Under the pieces are notes generated by a model, which did not search any database, had not been told where the DNA came from, and saw nothing but the letters and a program-made list of their open reading frames with translations. A program made the translations under genes and the position numbers. A DNA stretch of 64,000 nt from Pilibacter termitis (GTDB lineage: Bacteria > Bacillota > Bacilli > Lactobacillales > Streptococcaceae). The stretch is taken from NCBI RefSeq assembly GCF_900167335.1, contig NZ_FUXI01000004.1, positions 43,132 through 107,131 on the forward strand, in the 5' to 3' direction. Position 1 is the first letter of the stretch; each line of letters starts with the position of its first letter. Below, one piece after another: positions 1-8,599 of this stretch.

Positions 1-227
1 ATTTGCTCAATCATATTTTTGGCGAGGGTGATTATAAGACGTTTGACAAGGAAGAAATTCGTTTCCATTGCGATTGCTCTAAAGATAAATTTGCACGAGG
101 ACTGAAAAGTATCCAAAAAAGCGAGTTAGAAGAAATGATTGCTCAAGACCACGGTTGCGAGGCGGTTTGTCATTTTTGTAATGAAAAATATCAGTTTAGT
201 GAAGAAGAGTTGAAAGAACTGCTGTGA
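1..227 (+). CDS. hslO: Hsp33 redox chaperone, C-terminal part (cut by window start)
   Basis: This is the C-terminal zinc domain of the redox-switched cytosolic holdase Hsp33. Seen: a CDC motif followed 30-odd residues later by CHFC, the four cysteines that bind zinc in the reduced, inactive protein, and a short acidic end after 'YQFSEEEL'. The true start lies upstream of the window and only about 75 residues are visible. Known of the family: oxidation releases zinc and unfolds this domain, activating chaperone function. The gene lies upstream of dusB, an order common in related bacteria. Identification is secure. Confidence 0.9.
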   Translation, partial: LLNHIFGEGDYKTFDKEEIRFHCDCSKDKFARGLKSIQKSELEEMIAQDHGCEAVCHFCNEKYQFSEEELKELL

Positions 228-241
228 GGAGTGGTGTAAAA

Positions 242-763
242 ATGTTCGGGCAATGTTTAAGGGCACCTCTAAAAACTCACACTTATCCTAAATTGCTAGT
301 TTTCCGATTTTCTTTGTCAATCTCCTCAACCTATGAACCACATAGCTTTCGTCGATTTCCTCGAAAATCGAAAAACTAGCTAATTTAGTCTTAAGCGGAG
401 TTTTTAGAGGTGCCCTTATGTGAAAAAGTTACTGTTGAAATTTTTGAAGAAAAAACGGAAGTATCTGTTTGTCATTGTTCAAGGTGTCGAAAATGGACGG
501 CGGGACCGTTTTTCTCTATTTTTATTGGAAAGAAAGAGAATTTCAAACTTGTTGGAGAACAATTTTTGAAAACTTATCATTTTTCTTCAGAAAGCGAGCG
601 TGCTTTTTGTAAAGAATGTGGTTCAGTCATTTATTGGAAAAATGAACAAGACGCTCAGTATTCATTTAATGCAGAATTATTCCCAACACTTGTGAACGGC
701 TATGAAATAAAGAAAGAATACTATTTAGAAAATAAACCTAACTACTATAACTTATCAAAATAA
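242..763 (+). pseudogene. GFA/CENP-V family zinc protein interrupted near its start by repeat A
   Basis: From about 410 the frame encodes a GFA-family (glutathione-dependent formaldehyde-activating-like) zinc fold: CHCSRCRKW, then CKECGS near residue 67. The family normally begins with a GxCLCxxV zinc motif. Joining the ATG at 242 across the inserted repeat gives MFGQCLCEKVTVEIF, which restores that motif exactly, so the insertion split codon 6 from the rest. A GTG at 410 inside the repeat could reinitiate translation but would lose the first zinc cysteine and has a poor ribosome site. The substrate is unknown. It is probably inactive; reinitiation is possible. Confidence 0.78.
260..416. repeat. 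Modular repeat A (MITE-like), 157 bp, no inner B module
   Basis: The outer ends are inverted copies of AGGGCACCTCTAAAAACTC, and the inner parts are also imperfectly palindromic (CTAGTTTT against AAAACTAG). The element is flanked by a TA duplication at 258-259 and 417-418. The same ends recur at 9469-9749 and 49296-49759. Here the inner junction, where B modules sit in the other copies, is empty. Removing the element plus one TA restores a reading frame with the conserved start of the GFA family. TA duplication suggests mobilisation by an IS630/mariner-type transposase; no such transposase is in the window. Confidence 0.88.
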
Positions 764-775
764 AGGAAGAATAAA

Positions 776-1774
776 ATGAATCAATCATGGAAAATAGGAA
801 ATGTAGAAATTCCTAATCGTATTGTCGTTGCACCAATGGCGGGAATTAGCAATGCAGCGTTTCGTGTCACAAGTAAAGAATTTGGTGCAGGACTTGTGGT
901 AATGGAAATGATAAGCGATAAAGGAATACAATTTCGCAATAAAAAAACCTTGAGTATGCTCGAAATCGACAAGAGGGAACACCCGATTAGCGTGCAAATT
1001 TTCGGTGGTGAAAAAGATACGCTTGTGGAGGCGGCACGTTTTGTTGAGGAAAATACTGATGCGGATATTTTAGATATTAACATGGGTTGCCCTGTAAATA
1101 AGGTGATAAAAGCGGAGGCAGGTGCAAGGTGGTTGCTTGACCCAGAGAAAGTGTACGAAATGGTTCAAGCAGTTTCAAGTGCGGTCAATTTGCCTGTGAC
1201 GGTCAAAATGCGAACAGGTTGGGACGAGGAGCATTTGCTTGCGGTTGAAAATGCATTGGCAGCGGAAAGTGCGGGGGCAAGTGCAATTGCCATGCACGGC
1301 AGAACTCGTATGCAGATGTATGAGGGAGTTGCCAATTGGGAAATTTTAAAGGAAGTTGCAAGTAAATTGACCATTCCGTTTATGGGCAATGGCGATGTGA
1401 AAACGCCAGAAGATGCCAAAAGAATGTTAGAAGAAGTTGGAGCGGACGCAGTGATGATTGGACGAGCTGCACTAGGAAATCCTTGGATACTGACTCGCAC
1501 CAAGCACTATCTTGAAACAGGAGAATTATTACCCGAGCCGAGCGTTCGTGAAAAAGTAGAAATTGCGACACTTCATTTGAACCGTTTGATTCGTATCAAA
1601 GGTGAAAAAATTGGTTCAAGAGAATTTCGTCAACACGCAGCTTACTACTTAAAAGGAGCACCACGTGCTGCAAAAACAAAAAATGCCATTAACCAAGCAG
1701 AAAACAAAGAAGAAATTTTAAAGATTTTAGGCGAATTTGTAGAAAAAGTGGAAAGTAGAAAGTTGGAGAGTTAA
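776..1774 (+). CDS. dusB: tRNA-dihydrouridine synthase
   Basis: FMN-dependent enzyme that reduces uridines in the D-loop of tRNA. Seen: FMN-barrel start NRIVVAPMAGISNAAFR, the catalytic-cysteine loop NMGCPVNKV, KMRTGW, HGRTR, and phosphate-binding GNGDV and GRAALGNPW. Its 332 residues are normal for the family. The start at 776 follows an AGGA-type site directly after the GFA gene. It sits downstream of hslO, as often in Firmicutes, which supports the DusB-type assignment. It ends at a terminator shared with the convergent flavodoxin gene. The exact uridine positions modified are not evident from sequence. Confidence 0.93.
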   Translation: MNQSWKIGNVEIPNRIVVAPMAGISNAAFRVTSKEFGAGLVVMEMISDKGIQFRNKKTLSMLEIDKREHPISVQIFGGEKDTLVEAARFVEENTDADILDINMGCPVNKVIKAEAGARWLLDPEKVYEMVQAVSSAVNLPVTVKMRTGWDEEHLLAVENALAAESAGASAIAMHGRTRMQMYEGVANWEILKEVASKLTIPFMGNGDVKTPEDAKRMLEEVGADAVMIGRAALGNPWILTRTKHYLETGELLPEPSVREKVEIATLHLNRLIRIKGEKIGSREFRQHAAYYLKGAPRAAKTKNAINQAENKEEILKILGEFVEKVESRKLES

Positions 1775-1793
1775 GAGGCTTTAAATAATTAAG

Positions 1794-1832
1794 AAAAAGA
1801 GTTGTCAACGAATCAGTCGACAACTCTTTTTA
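1794..1832. terminator. Bidirectional terminator between dusB and flavodoxin
   Basis: Stem GAGTTGTC/GACAACTC with an 11-base loop, A-rich on the left and T-rich on the right, so it can serve both convergent genes. Confidence 0.8.
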
Positions 1833-1840
1833 GAGATTTT

Positions 1841-2287
1841 TTAACCATTCACTTTTTCAGCTAAATTTTTCGCAAATTCCTCAAGTTTGACAATGTCATC
1901 ATCTTCTGCGGCTAAATCTACTTTGACTACTTCAGTACCTTTTGTAGCCCCTGTTTTGGCAAATTGAGCGTCGAAGTCATCTACTGATTTACAAAATTCA
2001 TCGTAGAAAGTGTCGCCACTACCGCATACACCGTAAATTTTTCCTGTCAAATCAACATCTGCTAAATCTTCGTAGAAATCAACGATTTCATCAGGCAATT
2101 CTCCGTCACCGTAAGTATAAGTTGCCACAACGCAAATGTCTGCATTTTCAAAATCACTTGCTTCAACCGCACTACATTCGTCAATCTCTACTTCTAAATC
2201 AAGATTTTCAAAAGCCTCTGCGACAATATCAGCGATTTCTTCTGTATTTCCAGTCATACTTGCATAAACAATTTTTGCTAATGTCAT
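1841..2287 (-). CDS. Short-chain flavodoxin
   Basis: FMN-binding electron carrier of 148 residues. Seen: the phosphate-binding loop YASMTGNTEEIAD near the N-terminus, a conserved YTYGDGELP loop around residue 60, and GSGDTFYDEFC near residue 90 for the isoalloxazine ring. The start at 2287 is chosen because AAAGGAG stands directly before it; the frame stays open upstream only because the preceding repeat is translatable. It is monocistronic, convergent with dusB, and its leader consists almost entirely of a B-type hairpin module. Its redox partner cannot be inferred from context. Confidence 0.9.
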   Translation of the reverse strand: MTLAKIVYASMTGNTEEIADIVAEAFENLDLEVEIDECSAVEASDFENADICVVATYTYGDGELPDEIVDFYEDLADVDLTGKIYGVCGSGDTFYDEFCKSVDDFDAQFAKTGATKGTEVVKVDLAAEDDDIVKLEEFAKNLAEKVNG

Positions 2288-2301
2288 GATACATTCTCCT
2301 T

Positions 2302-2405
2302 TGTCTAGCTGTGAGGGGCTGGAGTTGGGCAACTGTTCACAACAGTTAAGCAAGTAAATACTGTCACTCGCTGTTGCAAACTCCAAAACGCCCCTCTTCG
2401 CTTTT
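2302..2405 (-). repeat. Hairpin module B upstream of flavodoxin
   Basis: Read on the minus strand it runs from AAAAGCG through GGGGCGTT to GCCCCTCACAGCTAGACA and ends about 15 bases before the flavodoxin ATG. Its two halves pair imperfectly (GGAGTTTG with CCAACTCC) into a long hairpin. It shares both ends and fold with the modules at 20855, 34404, 49382 and 63879. Bases 2406-2630 hold only a TATAAT-like box at 2529-2534 and a small GAGCAA/TTGCTC hairpin before map. Confidence 0.85.
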
Positions 2406-2630
2406 CTTGTGTTTGAGTTCTTAAAGAACAATTTTTTTCTTTCAATGAAGATTATAACACATTACCTTTTGAATAAAAAAGCCAAGCGTGCTAAACTCTT
2501 AAAAGATGATTGTTCAGAAAGAACAAGGTATAATATTATCAGTCAGAAAAACTTTGAGCAAGCGAGTTTTGCTCATTGCCCGCTTGGACGTAGTAAAGCG
2601 AAAGAAACGAGAAGAAAGGGAAAAAAAGAA

Positions 2631-3410
2631 ATGATAACATTAAAAAGTGCAAGAGAAATTGAATTAATGGAAGAAAGTGGAAAAATTTTGGCAGGTGTGC
2701 ATATTGGGTTGCGTGATTTAATTAAGCCGGGGATTGACATGTGGGAAATTGAAGAATTTGCCAAAGAATATATCACAAGTCGTGGAGCAATTCCTGCTCA
2801 AATCGGTTTTGAGGGATACGAATACGCAACGTGTGTTTCTATCAATGATGAAATTTGTCACGGTTTTCCTCGTCATCAAAAATTAAAAGAGGGGGATTTA
2901 ATCAAAGTTGATATGTGCGTAGATTTGAACGGTGGCATTAGTGATTCTTGTTGGGCATATGCAGTTGGCAAGCCAAGTGAAGAGGTTGCTCGTTTAATGG
3001 AAGTAACGAAAAAATCGTTGTATCTCGGGATTGAGCAAGCTCAAGTTGGCAACCGTCTGGGAGACATTGGGCATGCGATTCAAAGTTATGCTGAGTCTTT
3101 CGGATATGGAGTCGTGCGTGATTTTGTAGGTCACGGCATAGGACCTACCATTCATGAGGCACCGATGATTGCTCATTACGGTGAGGCAGGAAAAGGTCTT
3201 CGTTTAAAAGAGGGCATGGTCATTACGATTGAGCCAATGATTAATATCGGAAGTTGGGAGGCAGATATGGTATACAGCCAATCCAGTGGAAATATCAATC
3301 CAGCGGTAACACTTGACGGCACCCTTTCATGCCAATATGAACATAGCTTAGCAATCACAAAAGACGGTCCCAAAATTTTGACTTCTCAAGGAGAAGAAAT
3401 GACCTATTAA
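2631..3410 (+). CDS. map: Type I methionine aminopeptidase
   Basis: Removes the initiator methionine from nascent proteins. Seen: the pita-bread fold with metal ligands Asp in VDMCVDLNG, Asp in GGISD, His in GHGIGPTIHEAP, Glu in ITIEPM and Glu in QYEHSLAIT. Its 259 residues are typical of bacterial type Ia enzymes. The start at 2631 follows an AAAGGG-rich site, and residues begin MITLKSAREIELM as usual; the longer open frame upstream is leader. A probable -10 box lies at 2529-2534. A degenerate B repeat separates it from yihY. Confidence 0.95.
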   Translation: MITLKSAREIELMEESGKILAGVHIGLRDLIKPGIDMWEIEEFAKEYITSRGAIPAQIGFEGYEYATCVSINDEICHGFPRHQKLKEGDLIKVDMCVDLNGGISDSCWAYAVGKPSEEVARLMEVTKKSLYLGIEQAQVGNRLGDIGHAIQSYAESFGYGVVRDFVGHGIGPTIHEAPMIAHYGEAGKGLRLKEGMVITIEPMINIGSWEADMVYSQSSGNINPAVTLDGTLSCQYEHSLAITKDGPKILTSQGEEMTY

Positions 3411-3417
3411 AAAACGA

Positions 3418-3474
3418 AGGGGAGTTTGCGACGTAGTGAACAGTTCCTACCTCGTAGTCAGCCAAAAAAGTCAA
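3418..3474 (+). repeat. Degenerate, internally deleted B module
   Basis: The stretch reads ACGAAGGGGAGTTTGCGACGTAGTGAACAGTTCCTACCTCGTAG, keeping fragments of the B left arm, the GTGAACAGTT segment and the CTCGTAG end, but lacking the apical stem. It lies between map and yihY, just before the yihY ribosome site, in the usual orientation toward the downstream gene. Confidence 0.5.
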
Positions 3475-3486
3475 GAGGTGTGACTT

Positions 3487-4410
3487 ATGGAAAAAATTAA
3501 AGCACTTCTAAAGAAAATCCTAGAAAAAAGGACAGTTAAGAGTCTTTTTCTGCACATGAAAGAAAGTGAAATTGGACTTAGTTCAATTGCAGTTGCTTAT
3601 TATTTATTGCTAAGTCTGTTTCCTTTTTTGATGACGGTGGGAAATATTATTCCTTATCTGAATTTGAATAGCAATGAAACCATGCGGTATATGCGTGAAG
3701 TAGTGCCAAGTGACATTTTTGACAGCTTAGAGCCTGTCGTTTATGATTTATTGACCAATCGTTCGTCTGGGGTGCTAAGTATCTCTGCGATTGTCACACT
3801 TTGGGCAGCTTCGCAGGGGATTACAAGTTTGCAAAATGCAATGGACAAAGCATATGCAATTACACATCGAAGAAATGCCATTCTCACACGTATTTTAAGC
3901 GTAGTAATTTTAGTTATTCTCGTTTTGGCAGCTATAATGGGTGTCGGAGTACTCGGTTTTGGTGCAACGATTTTTCATTTCTTAAAACGAGAGTTTCATT
4001 GGACGGATACAACGTTGCAAAGTTTGATTTCTACAACAAATATACTTGCAATAATAGGGGTGTTTTTGTTATTATGTTTGTTGTACCTAATTGTGCCGAA
4101 TGTTGTGATTCCGAAGATTCGGTATGTGCTTGCAGGCAGTTTGTTTGCTACTGTGATGTGTTTTATTTTGTCGCAAGTGTTTGGCTTTTACGTTCAATAT
4201 TTTGCGACACGTGTAAGTAGTTATCAAATGATTGGAACGGTCATTGTACTAATGCTCTGGCTTGTATTTTCCGCACGTATTTTGATAATGGGGTGTGTGA
4301 TCAATTCTGTTGTGCAAGAATTAGCAACAGGTGAACACGCTAGAGAAAGAAGTAAAATGATTAGCAATTTGCTTAGGCAAAAAGTAGAAAATAAGATTGA
4401 GAGGGAATGA
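3487..4410 (+). CDS. YihY/BrkB-family membrane protein
   Basis: Polytopic membrane protein of 307 residues in the YihY/virulence factor BrkB family, once mislabelled ribonuclease BN. Seen: about six hydrophobic segments, an N-terminal SSIAVAYYLLLSLFPFL stretch characteristic of the family, the WAASQGITSLQNAMDKAY loop and a positively charged C-terminal tail. The start at 3487 follows AAGAGGTG. The molecular function is unsettled; a transport or envelope role is proposed for relatives. It is followed closely by a small unknown gene. Confidence 0.88.
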   Translation: MEKIKALLKKILEKRTVKSLFLHMKESEIGLSSIAVAYYLLLSLFPFLMTVGNIIPYLNLNSNETMRYMREVVPSDIFDSLEPVVYDLLTNRSSGVLSISAIVTLWAASQGITSLQNAMDKAYAITHRRNAILTRILSVVILVILVLAAIMGVGVLGFGATIFHFLKREFHWTDTTLQSLISTTNILAIIGVFLLLCLLYLIVPNVVIPKIRYVLAGSLFATVMCFILSQVFGFYVQYFATRVSSYQMIGTVIVLMLWLVFSARILIMGCVINSVVQELATGEHARERSKMISNLLRQKVENKIERE

Positions 4411-4416
4411 GGAAAA

Positions 4417-4851
4417 ATGAAAAAACAAGCAAATTTAGGTGTATTTATGAATAAAATTAACGGAATCGTAGGGCAAACGGAAGAAGTCGGAACTTCCATG
4501 CACCCAAGTTTTGAAATTATTCGTAAGGCGATTGATGAAGGTGTGGTAAGCGAATTATCAAGTGAAACAATCAAGGAAGTGTACGAAGTGTTTTCAAAAG
4601 GTGTCACCACTTACCAAGAAAATGTCGAACAGATCAAAACATTAAAAGCACCCGTGAAATTAATGGGTATCCAAAAGAAATTTGAAAGCTCGTATAAAAA
4701 GTACACTCAAGCGTGTGCAGATATGCTTGCCTCTGTTGCAGACGGAAAAGTAGATGTGGAAGCATTTAACACGTCAGAAAAAGCACAAGAGGTGGCAACA
4801 GACGAAATTTCAAAATGTGTTTCGAGATTTGCAATGGCTTTGATGAGGTAA
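4417..4851 (+). CDS. Small helical protein of unknown function
   Basis: 144 residues, almost entirely predicted helix, with no signal peptide or transmembrane segment. It starts 6 bases after yihY with GAGGAAAA as ribosome site, so the two are probably cotranscribed. The sequence has charged amphipathic stretches (SSETIKEVYEVFSKGV, KKFESSYKKYTQACADM) and no recognisable catalytic motif. I do not recognise a family. Confidence 0.75.
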   Translation: MKKQANLGVFMNKINGIVGQTEEVGTSMHPSFEIIRKAIDEGVVSELSSETIKEVYEVFSKGVTTYQENVEQIKTLKAPVKLMGIQKKFESSYKKYTQACADMLASVADGKVDVEAFNTSEKAQEVATDEISKCVSRFAMALMR

Positions 4852-4891
4852 GGAGAAGGAATACAAAAAAAGTATGGTAAGGAGTATAGTT

Positions 4892-5701
4892 ATGTTGGAG
4901 TCAATATTGGAGATTACCGTTGTAGGTATTATTGTAGTGAGTGTGTTAAATGTTTTTGGTTATAGGAAAACGATGAAAGAAAAACTAGAGGCACAAAAAG
5001 AAAAAGAAGAAACGAAAAAGGAATACAGTAAACTAAAAGCAAGAGAGGCAAAAATAGAAGAAAGACATGTAAAACTAAGTGAAAAAATGGGCGAGTTACA
5101 AGAGAAAATTACTCATCTTAATAAACAAGAACAATGGGTGAAAAAAGAAAAGCAAGAAATTAAGGAGTATGATATAAAACGACAACAATTCCTTGATAAT
5201 CGTGCAGAGCATAAAGAATATATGTTGTTTTTATTAGAAATCATGAACATATATAGAGCCAATCTCAGCGACGCGTTGTTTTCTGCAAGCCAAGAAACTT
5301 ATAAAGAGCCATGTAGCTTTGAAGAAGTTGAAACAGCAGACCGTTATATTTTAGGGCCGTTTGATAGCGAGTATTATTTTACAGGGATTTCTTACGACCA
5401 GATTTCGTATATTAAAGAGAAAATAGCGTTATTAAAAAATAACATTTCTGTTGTGCAATTTAAGGAAAAACTTTCCAAAGCAGAATTGAATAGGTATCAT
5501 GATATTAACAATATGCTCGTGAAATTTTCTCGTTACGGAGACAATGGCGAGATGACTGCTGTAAAAGATAAAAATAAAATGAACTCTTATCCGTTTTATG
5601 ACACGGACAAAGAGCTATTTAAATTTGCCTTTTCAGAATTAAAGAAAACGCAAGAATATGTCAATCAATTTTCAGAGATAAAAATTAATTTGCTAGACTA
5701 A
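4892..5701 (+). CDS. Membrane-anchored coiled-coil protein of unknown function
   Basis: 269 residues: one N-terminal hydrophobic segment (about 3-22, ILEITVVGIIVVSVL), then a long Lys/Glu-rich coiled coil (about 27-105), then a mixed globular part. The start at 4892 is chosen because AAGGAG precedes it by 8 bases; an in-frame ATG 18 bases upstream lacks a site. The layout implies a type II anchored protein with a cytosolic coiled coil. No catalytic motif is recognised. The preceding small gene may be functionally linked, but only proximity suggests it. Confidence 0.72.
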   Translation: MLESILEITVVGIIVVSVLNVFGYRKTMKEKLEAQKEKEETKKEYSKLKAREAKIEERHVKLSEKMGELQEKITHLNKQEQWVKKEKQEIKEYDIKRQQFLDNRAEHKEYMLFLLEIMNIYRANLSDALFSASQETYKEPCSFEEVETADRYILGPFDSEYYFTGISYDQISYIKEKIALLKNNISVVQFKEKLSKAELNRYHDINNMLVKFSRYGDNGEMTAVKDKNKMNSYPFYDTDKELFKFAFSELKKTQEYVNQFSEIKINLLD

Positions 5702-5710
5702 TTTCGTAAT

Positions 5711-5745
5711 AAAGTTCTATTGATTTTTTTAATAGAGCTTTTTTG
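5711..5745 (+). terminator. Terminator after the coiled-coil gene
   Basis: Stem TTCTATT/AATAGAG around a T-rich loop followed by a run of six T. Confidence 0.6.
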
Positions 5746-5757
5746 TGATAAAACTCT

Positions 5758-5823
5758 TTTAAGGATACCTCTAAAAAGCGAGGAAAATAAAATTCTATTT
5801 CATTACCTAGTTTTATGGTAAAA
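5758..5823 (+). promoter_or_regulatory. Orphan A-repeat end and extended -10 before ecfA1
   Basis: AAGGATACCTCTAAAAAGCG at 5758-5778 resembles one terminus of the A repeat, without a matching right end. About 40 bases on, TGGTAAAAT (5815-5823) fits an extended -10 box for the ecf operon; no good -35 is visible. Confidence 0.45.
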
Positions 5824-5857
5824 TACGATTTGATACCAAAAAAAGCGAGGTGCGAGT

Positions 5858-6694
5858 ATGACACCAATTATAGAATTAAAAAATATTTTTTACGAATATG
5901 TAGGAGAAGAAAATACACTTGCTCTGAATGATTTAAGCTATCAAATTTTTGAAGGTGAGTGGGTGGCGATTATCGGGCATAATGGAAGTGGAAAAAGTAC
6001 GCAGGCGAAAATTATTAACGGTCTTTTAGAGGCGAAAAGTGGGGAAGTCTTTATTGAAGGCGAACGATTAAGTGTGGAAAATGTTTGGGATTTACGTGCA
6101 AAAGTGGGCATGGTGTTTCAAAATCCAGACAATCAGTTTGTCGGCTCTACTGTCGAAGATGATGTAGCTTTTGGGCTTGAAAATCACGGGATTCCACGTG
6201 AAGAAATGCTTATTCGTGTGGAAAATGCTTTACGTGAAGTACGAATGGAAGAGTTCAAAACGAAAGAACCCGCACGTCTTTCAGGTGGACAAAAACAACG
6301 AGTGGCAATTGCAGGCATTGTTGCACTCTCACCAAGTATCATTATTTTAGATGAGGCAACAAGTATGCTTGACCCTGAAGGAAGAAATGAAGTGATTTCG
6401 ACCATTCAAAAAATTAAGCGAGAAAAAAATCTAACAGTTCTTTCAATTACGCATGATATTGATGAGGCAGCAAATGCCGATAGAATTTTGGTCATGAAAC
6501 AAGGAAGATTAGTAGATGAAGGGACACCAGAGCAAATTTTTTCCAAAGGTGAACAATTAGTCGAACTAGGGCTTGAGCTACCTTTTGCCGAGCGGTTAAA
6601 ACTTGCCTTGAAACAACGAGGTGTCCCAGTGCCAAGTGAATATATGAGCGAAGAAAGGCTGGTGGAATTTTGGATATCCAATTTGAAAAAGTAA
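5858..6694 (+). CDS. ecfA1: ECF transporter ATPase A1
   Basis: First ATPase of the energy-coupling factor module that powers uptake of several vitamins through exchangeable S components. Seen in 278 residues: Walker [10 protein letters not shown] (about 40), Q-loop [10 protein letters not shown], signature [13 protein letters not shown], Walker [13 protein letters not shown] and switch His in ITHDIDEA. It overlaps ecfA2 by 25 bases and is followed by ecfT, the canonical order. A promoter probably lies at about 5815. The B6-type S component at 10590 and others elsewhere could use this module. Confidence 0.95.
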   Translation: MTPIIELKNIFYEYVGEENTLALNDLSYQIFEGEWVAIIGHNGSGKSTQAKIINGLLEAKSGEVFIEGERLSVENVWDLRAKVGMVFQNPDNQFVGSTVEDDVAFGLENHGIPREEMLIRVENALREVRMEEFKTKEPARLSGGQKQRVAIAGIVALSPSIIILDEATSMLDPEGRNEVISTIQKIKREKNLTVLSITHDIDEAANADRILVMKQGRLVDEGTPEQIFSKGEQLVELGLELPFAERLKLALKQRGVPVPSEYMSEERLVEFWISNLKK

Positions 6695-7530
6695 GTTTTG
6701 AATATCAACCGAACACCCCTTTTGCTCAAAAAGCTCTTTGGGATATTGATTTGTCGGTGAAATCTGGTAGCTATACAGCAATTGTTGGGCATACTGGAAG
6801 TGGGAAATCAACGATTTTACAGCATTTGAATGCACTTGTCAAACCGACAGAAGGCAGAGTGTTAATTGGTGAGCGAGAAATCTTGCCAACGACCAATAAT
6901 AAGAACCTCAAACCAATTCGTAAAAAAGTGGGGATTGTTTTTCAATTTCCAGAGGCACAGCTTTTTGATGAAACGGTAGAAAAAGATATTTCCTTTGGAC
7001 CGATGAATTTCGGCATTTCAGCAGAAGAGGCGGCAAAAATTGCTCGTGAGATGCTGGCACTTGTTGGTTTGCCAGAAGAAATTTTGCATAAATCACCGTT
7101 TGACCTCTCTGGCGGACAAATGCGACGTGTGGCGATTGCAGGTGTGTTGGCGATGCAACCAGAGGTGTTAGTGCTTGATGAACCAACGGCAGGGCTTGAC
7201 CCGCAAGGTCGGAAAGAAATGATGGAAATGTTCAAAGAATTGCATGAAAAACACGGAATGACAATTGTTTTGGTAACACATTTGATGGATGACGTGACGA
7301 GTTTTGCTGATAAGGTGTACGTGCTAGAAAAGGGGCGTATCGTGAAAAGTGGTGTGCCAAGCGAAGTATTCCAAAATGTCGAATGGTTGAATGAAAAGCA
7401 TATCGGCGTGCCACAAGCAGCAGCATTTGCCAAAAAGCTAGAGCGTGCAGGAGTTCAGCTAGAGCGTTTGCCTATGACAACAGAGGAATTAGTCAACGCA
7501 TTTTTTGAAAATCGAGGTGAGCATATATGA
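6670..7530 (+). CDS. ecfA2: ECF transporter ATPase A2
   Basis: Second ATPase of the shared ECF module, 286 residues. Seen: Walker [26 protein letters not shown] (the Q-helix region typical of ECF ATPases), signature [13 protein letters not shown], Walker [13 protein letters not shown] and switch TH in VTHLMDDV. The start is a TTG at 6670 inside the end of ecfA1, with GGTGGA upstream; this overlap implies translational coupling. The C-terminal tail after residue 230 is the usual dimerisation region. Confidence 0.95.
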   Translation: MDIQFEKVSFEYQPNTPFAQKALWDIDLSVKSGSYTAIVGHTGSGKSTILQHLNALVKPTEGRVLIGEREILPTTNNKNLKPIRKKVGIVFQFPEAQLFDETVEKDISFGPMNFGISAEEAAKIAREMLALVGLPEEILHKSPFDLSGGQMRRVAIAGVLAMQPEVLVLDEPTAGLDPQGRKEMMEMFKELHEKHGMTIVLVTHLMDDVTSFADKVYVLEKGRIVKSGVPSEVFQNVEWLNEKHIGVPQAAAFAKKLERAGVQLERLPMTTEELVNAFFENRGEHI

Positions 7531-8324
7531 TGGATAAATTGATTTTAGGGCGATTTATACCGGGAGATTCCGTGATTCATCGTTTAGATCCTCGAGCAAA
7601 ATTGATTGCAACGTTTTATTTTATCATGATTATCTTCCTTGCAAACAATGCAATAACTTATGGTATATTGACGATTTTCACTTTGCTGGCAATTTTTCTA
7701 AGCGGACTAAGTTTTTCTTTCTTCTTAAAAGGTGTCAGACCCATGCTTTTCTTGATTTTGTTCACCGTTCTTTTGCAAATTTTCTTTACTACTGGAGGAA
7801 AAGAATTGTTTGCGATTGGACCTTTGAAAATTACAGAATTTGGGCTTGTCAATGCAGGATTTATTTTCATGCGTTTTGTGTTGATTATCTTTATTTCAAC
7901 GCTTATGACACTAAGTACCACACCGCTTTCTCTTAGTGATGCTCTGGAAAGTATACTTTCCCCGCTCAATGCGATTAAATTTCCTGTTCATGAGATTAGC
8001 CTCATGCTCTCGATAGCTCTTCGATTTGTGCCAACGCTAATGGATGAAACGGAAAAAATTATGAACGCACAACGTGCCAGAGGAGTTGATTTTTCTGAGG
8101 GAAGTCTAATTCAGAAAATGAAAGCTGTCGTGCCACTTCTTATTCCGCTTTTTGTCTCAAGTTTCAAGCGAGCAGAAGATTTGAGTGATGCCATGGAGGC
8201 ACGTGGTTACCAAGGGGGAGAGGGTCGCACGAGATACCGCAAGCTAGATTGGGCAAAACGTGACAGTATAAGTATCGGTGCAATGGCATTGCTAACGCTT
8301 TTTCTATTCTTGTTTAGAAGATAA
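7527..8324 (+). CDS. ecfT: ECF transporter transmembrane coupling subunit T
   Basis: Membrane scaffold that transmits ATPase movement to S components. Seen: 265 residues with several hydrophobic helices and the two Ala-Arg-Gly coupling motifs, AQRARGVDF and [10 protein letters not shown], that contact the two ATPases. It overlaps the ecfA2 stop by four bases (ATGA). It is the last gene of the operon; the candidate sRNA locus follows. Confidence 0.95.
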   Translation: MMDKLILGRFIPGDSVIHRLDPRAKLIATFYFIMIIFLANNAITYGILTIFTLLAIFLSGLSFSFFLKGVRPMLFLILFTVLLQIFFTTGGKELFAIGPLKITEFGLVNAGFIFMRFVLIIFISTLMTLSTTPLSLSDALESILSPLNAIKFPVHEISLMLSIALRFVPTLMDETEKIMNAQRARGVDFSEGSLIQKMKAVVPLLIPLFVSSFKRAEDLSDAMEARGYQGGEGRTRYRKLDWAKRDSISIGAMALLTLFLFLFRR

Positions 8325-8373
8325 AAAATTAAAGAATTTGATTCTTCATAAATATTTCAAAGAATAATGGTTT

Positions 8374-8401
8374 TTGTTCACAAAAATTTCATATATATAA
8401 T
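8374..8401 (+). promoter_or_regulatory. Promoter of candidate small RNA
   Basis: TTGTTC at 8374-8379 and TATAAT at 8396-8401, spacing 16. It faces a structured, non-coding stretch that ends in a terminator before truA. Confidence 0.65.
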
Positions 8402-8407
8402 GTATCA

Positions 8408-8532
8408 TATTAAGTGTAGTAGGGAAACCTACTAACCCAACCAAACCCTTTTGTTCACTTCCCCAAAGTGAACAACCCAAAACTTTTTCATTAACTCCTA
8501 AAAAGAAAAGAGACTTCGGTCTCTTTTCTTTG
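8408..8532 (+). ncRNA. Candidate small regulatory RNA with C-rich loops
   Basis: About 125 nt between a good promoter and an intrinsic terminator, with no reading frame. Three hairpins: TAGTAGG/CCTACTA with a GAAA loop (8417-8434), TTGTTCACTT/AAGTGAACAA with a CCCCA loop (8451-8475), and AAGAAAAGAGAC/GTCTCTTTTCTT closed by a UUCG tetraloop (8503-8530). Between them lie unpaired ACCCAACCAAACCC and AACCC stretches. C-rich single strands that pair with ribosome-binding sites are typical of Firmicute sRNAs such as RsaE/RoxS. A leader of truA is the alternative, but the terminator argues for a separate transcript. Confidence 0.6.
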
Positions 8533-8599
8533 GCTTTCCGCCACTTTTTCTATTAAAATAAGAGTAATTCAAGATAAAACAAGAAGAGGAACAATCGAC

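Noticed and set aside
2288..2431. N-terminal extension of flavodoxin
   Set aside because: It translates the B repeat; the real start with AAAGGAG is at 2287.
2409..2630. 74-residue N-terminal extension of methionine aminopeptidase
   Set aside because: It contains the promoter region, is unlike the family, and a proper ribosome site and normal start are at 2631.
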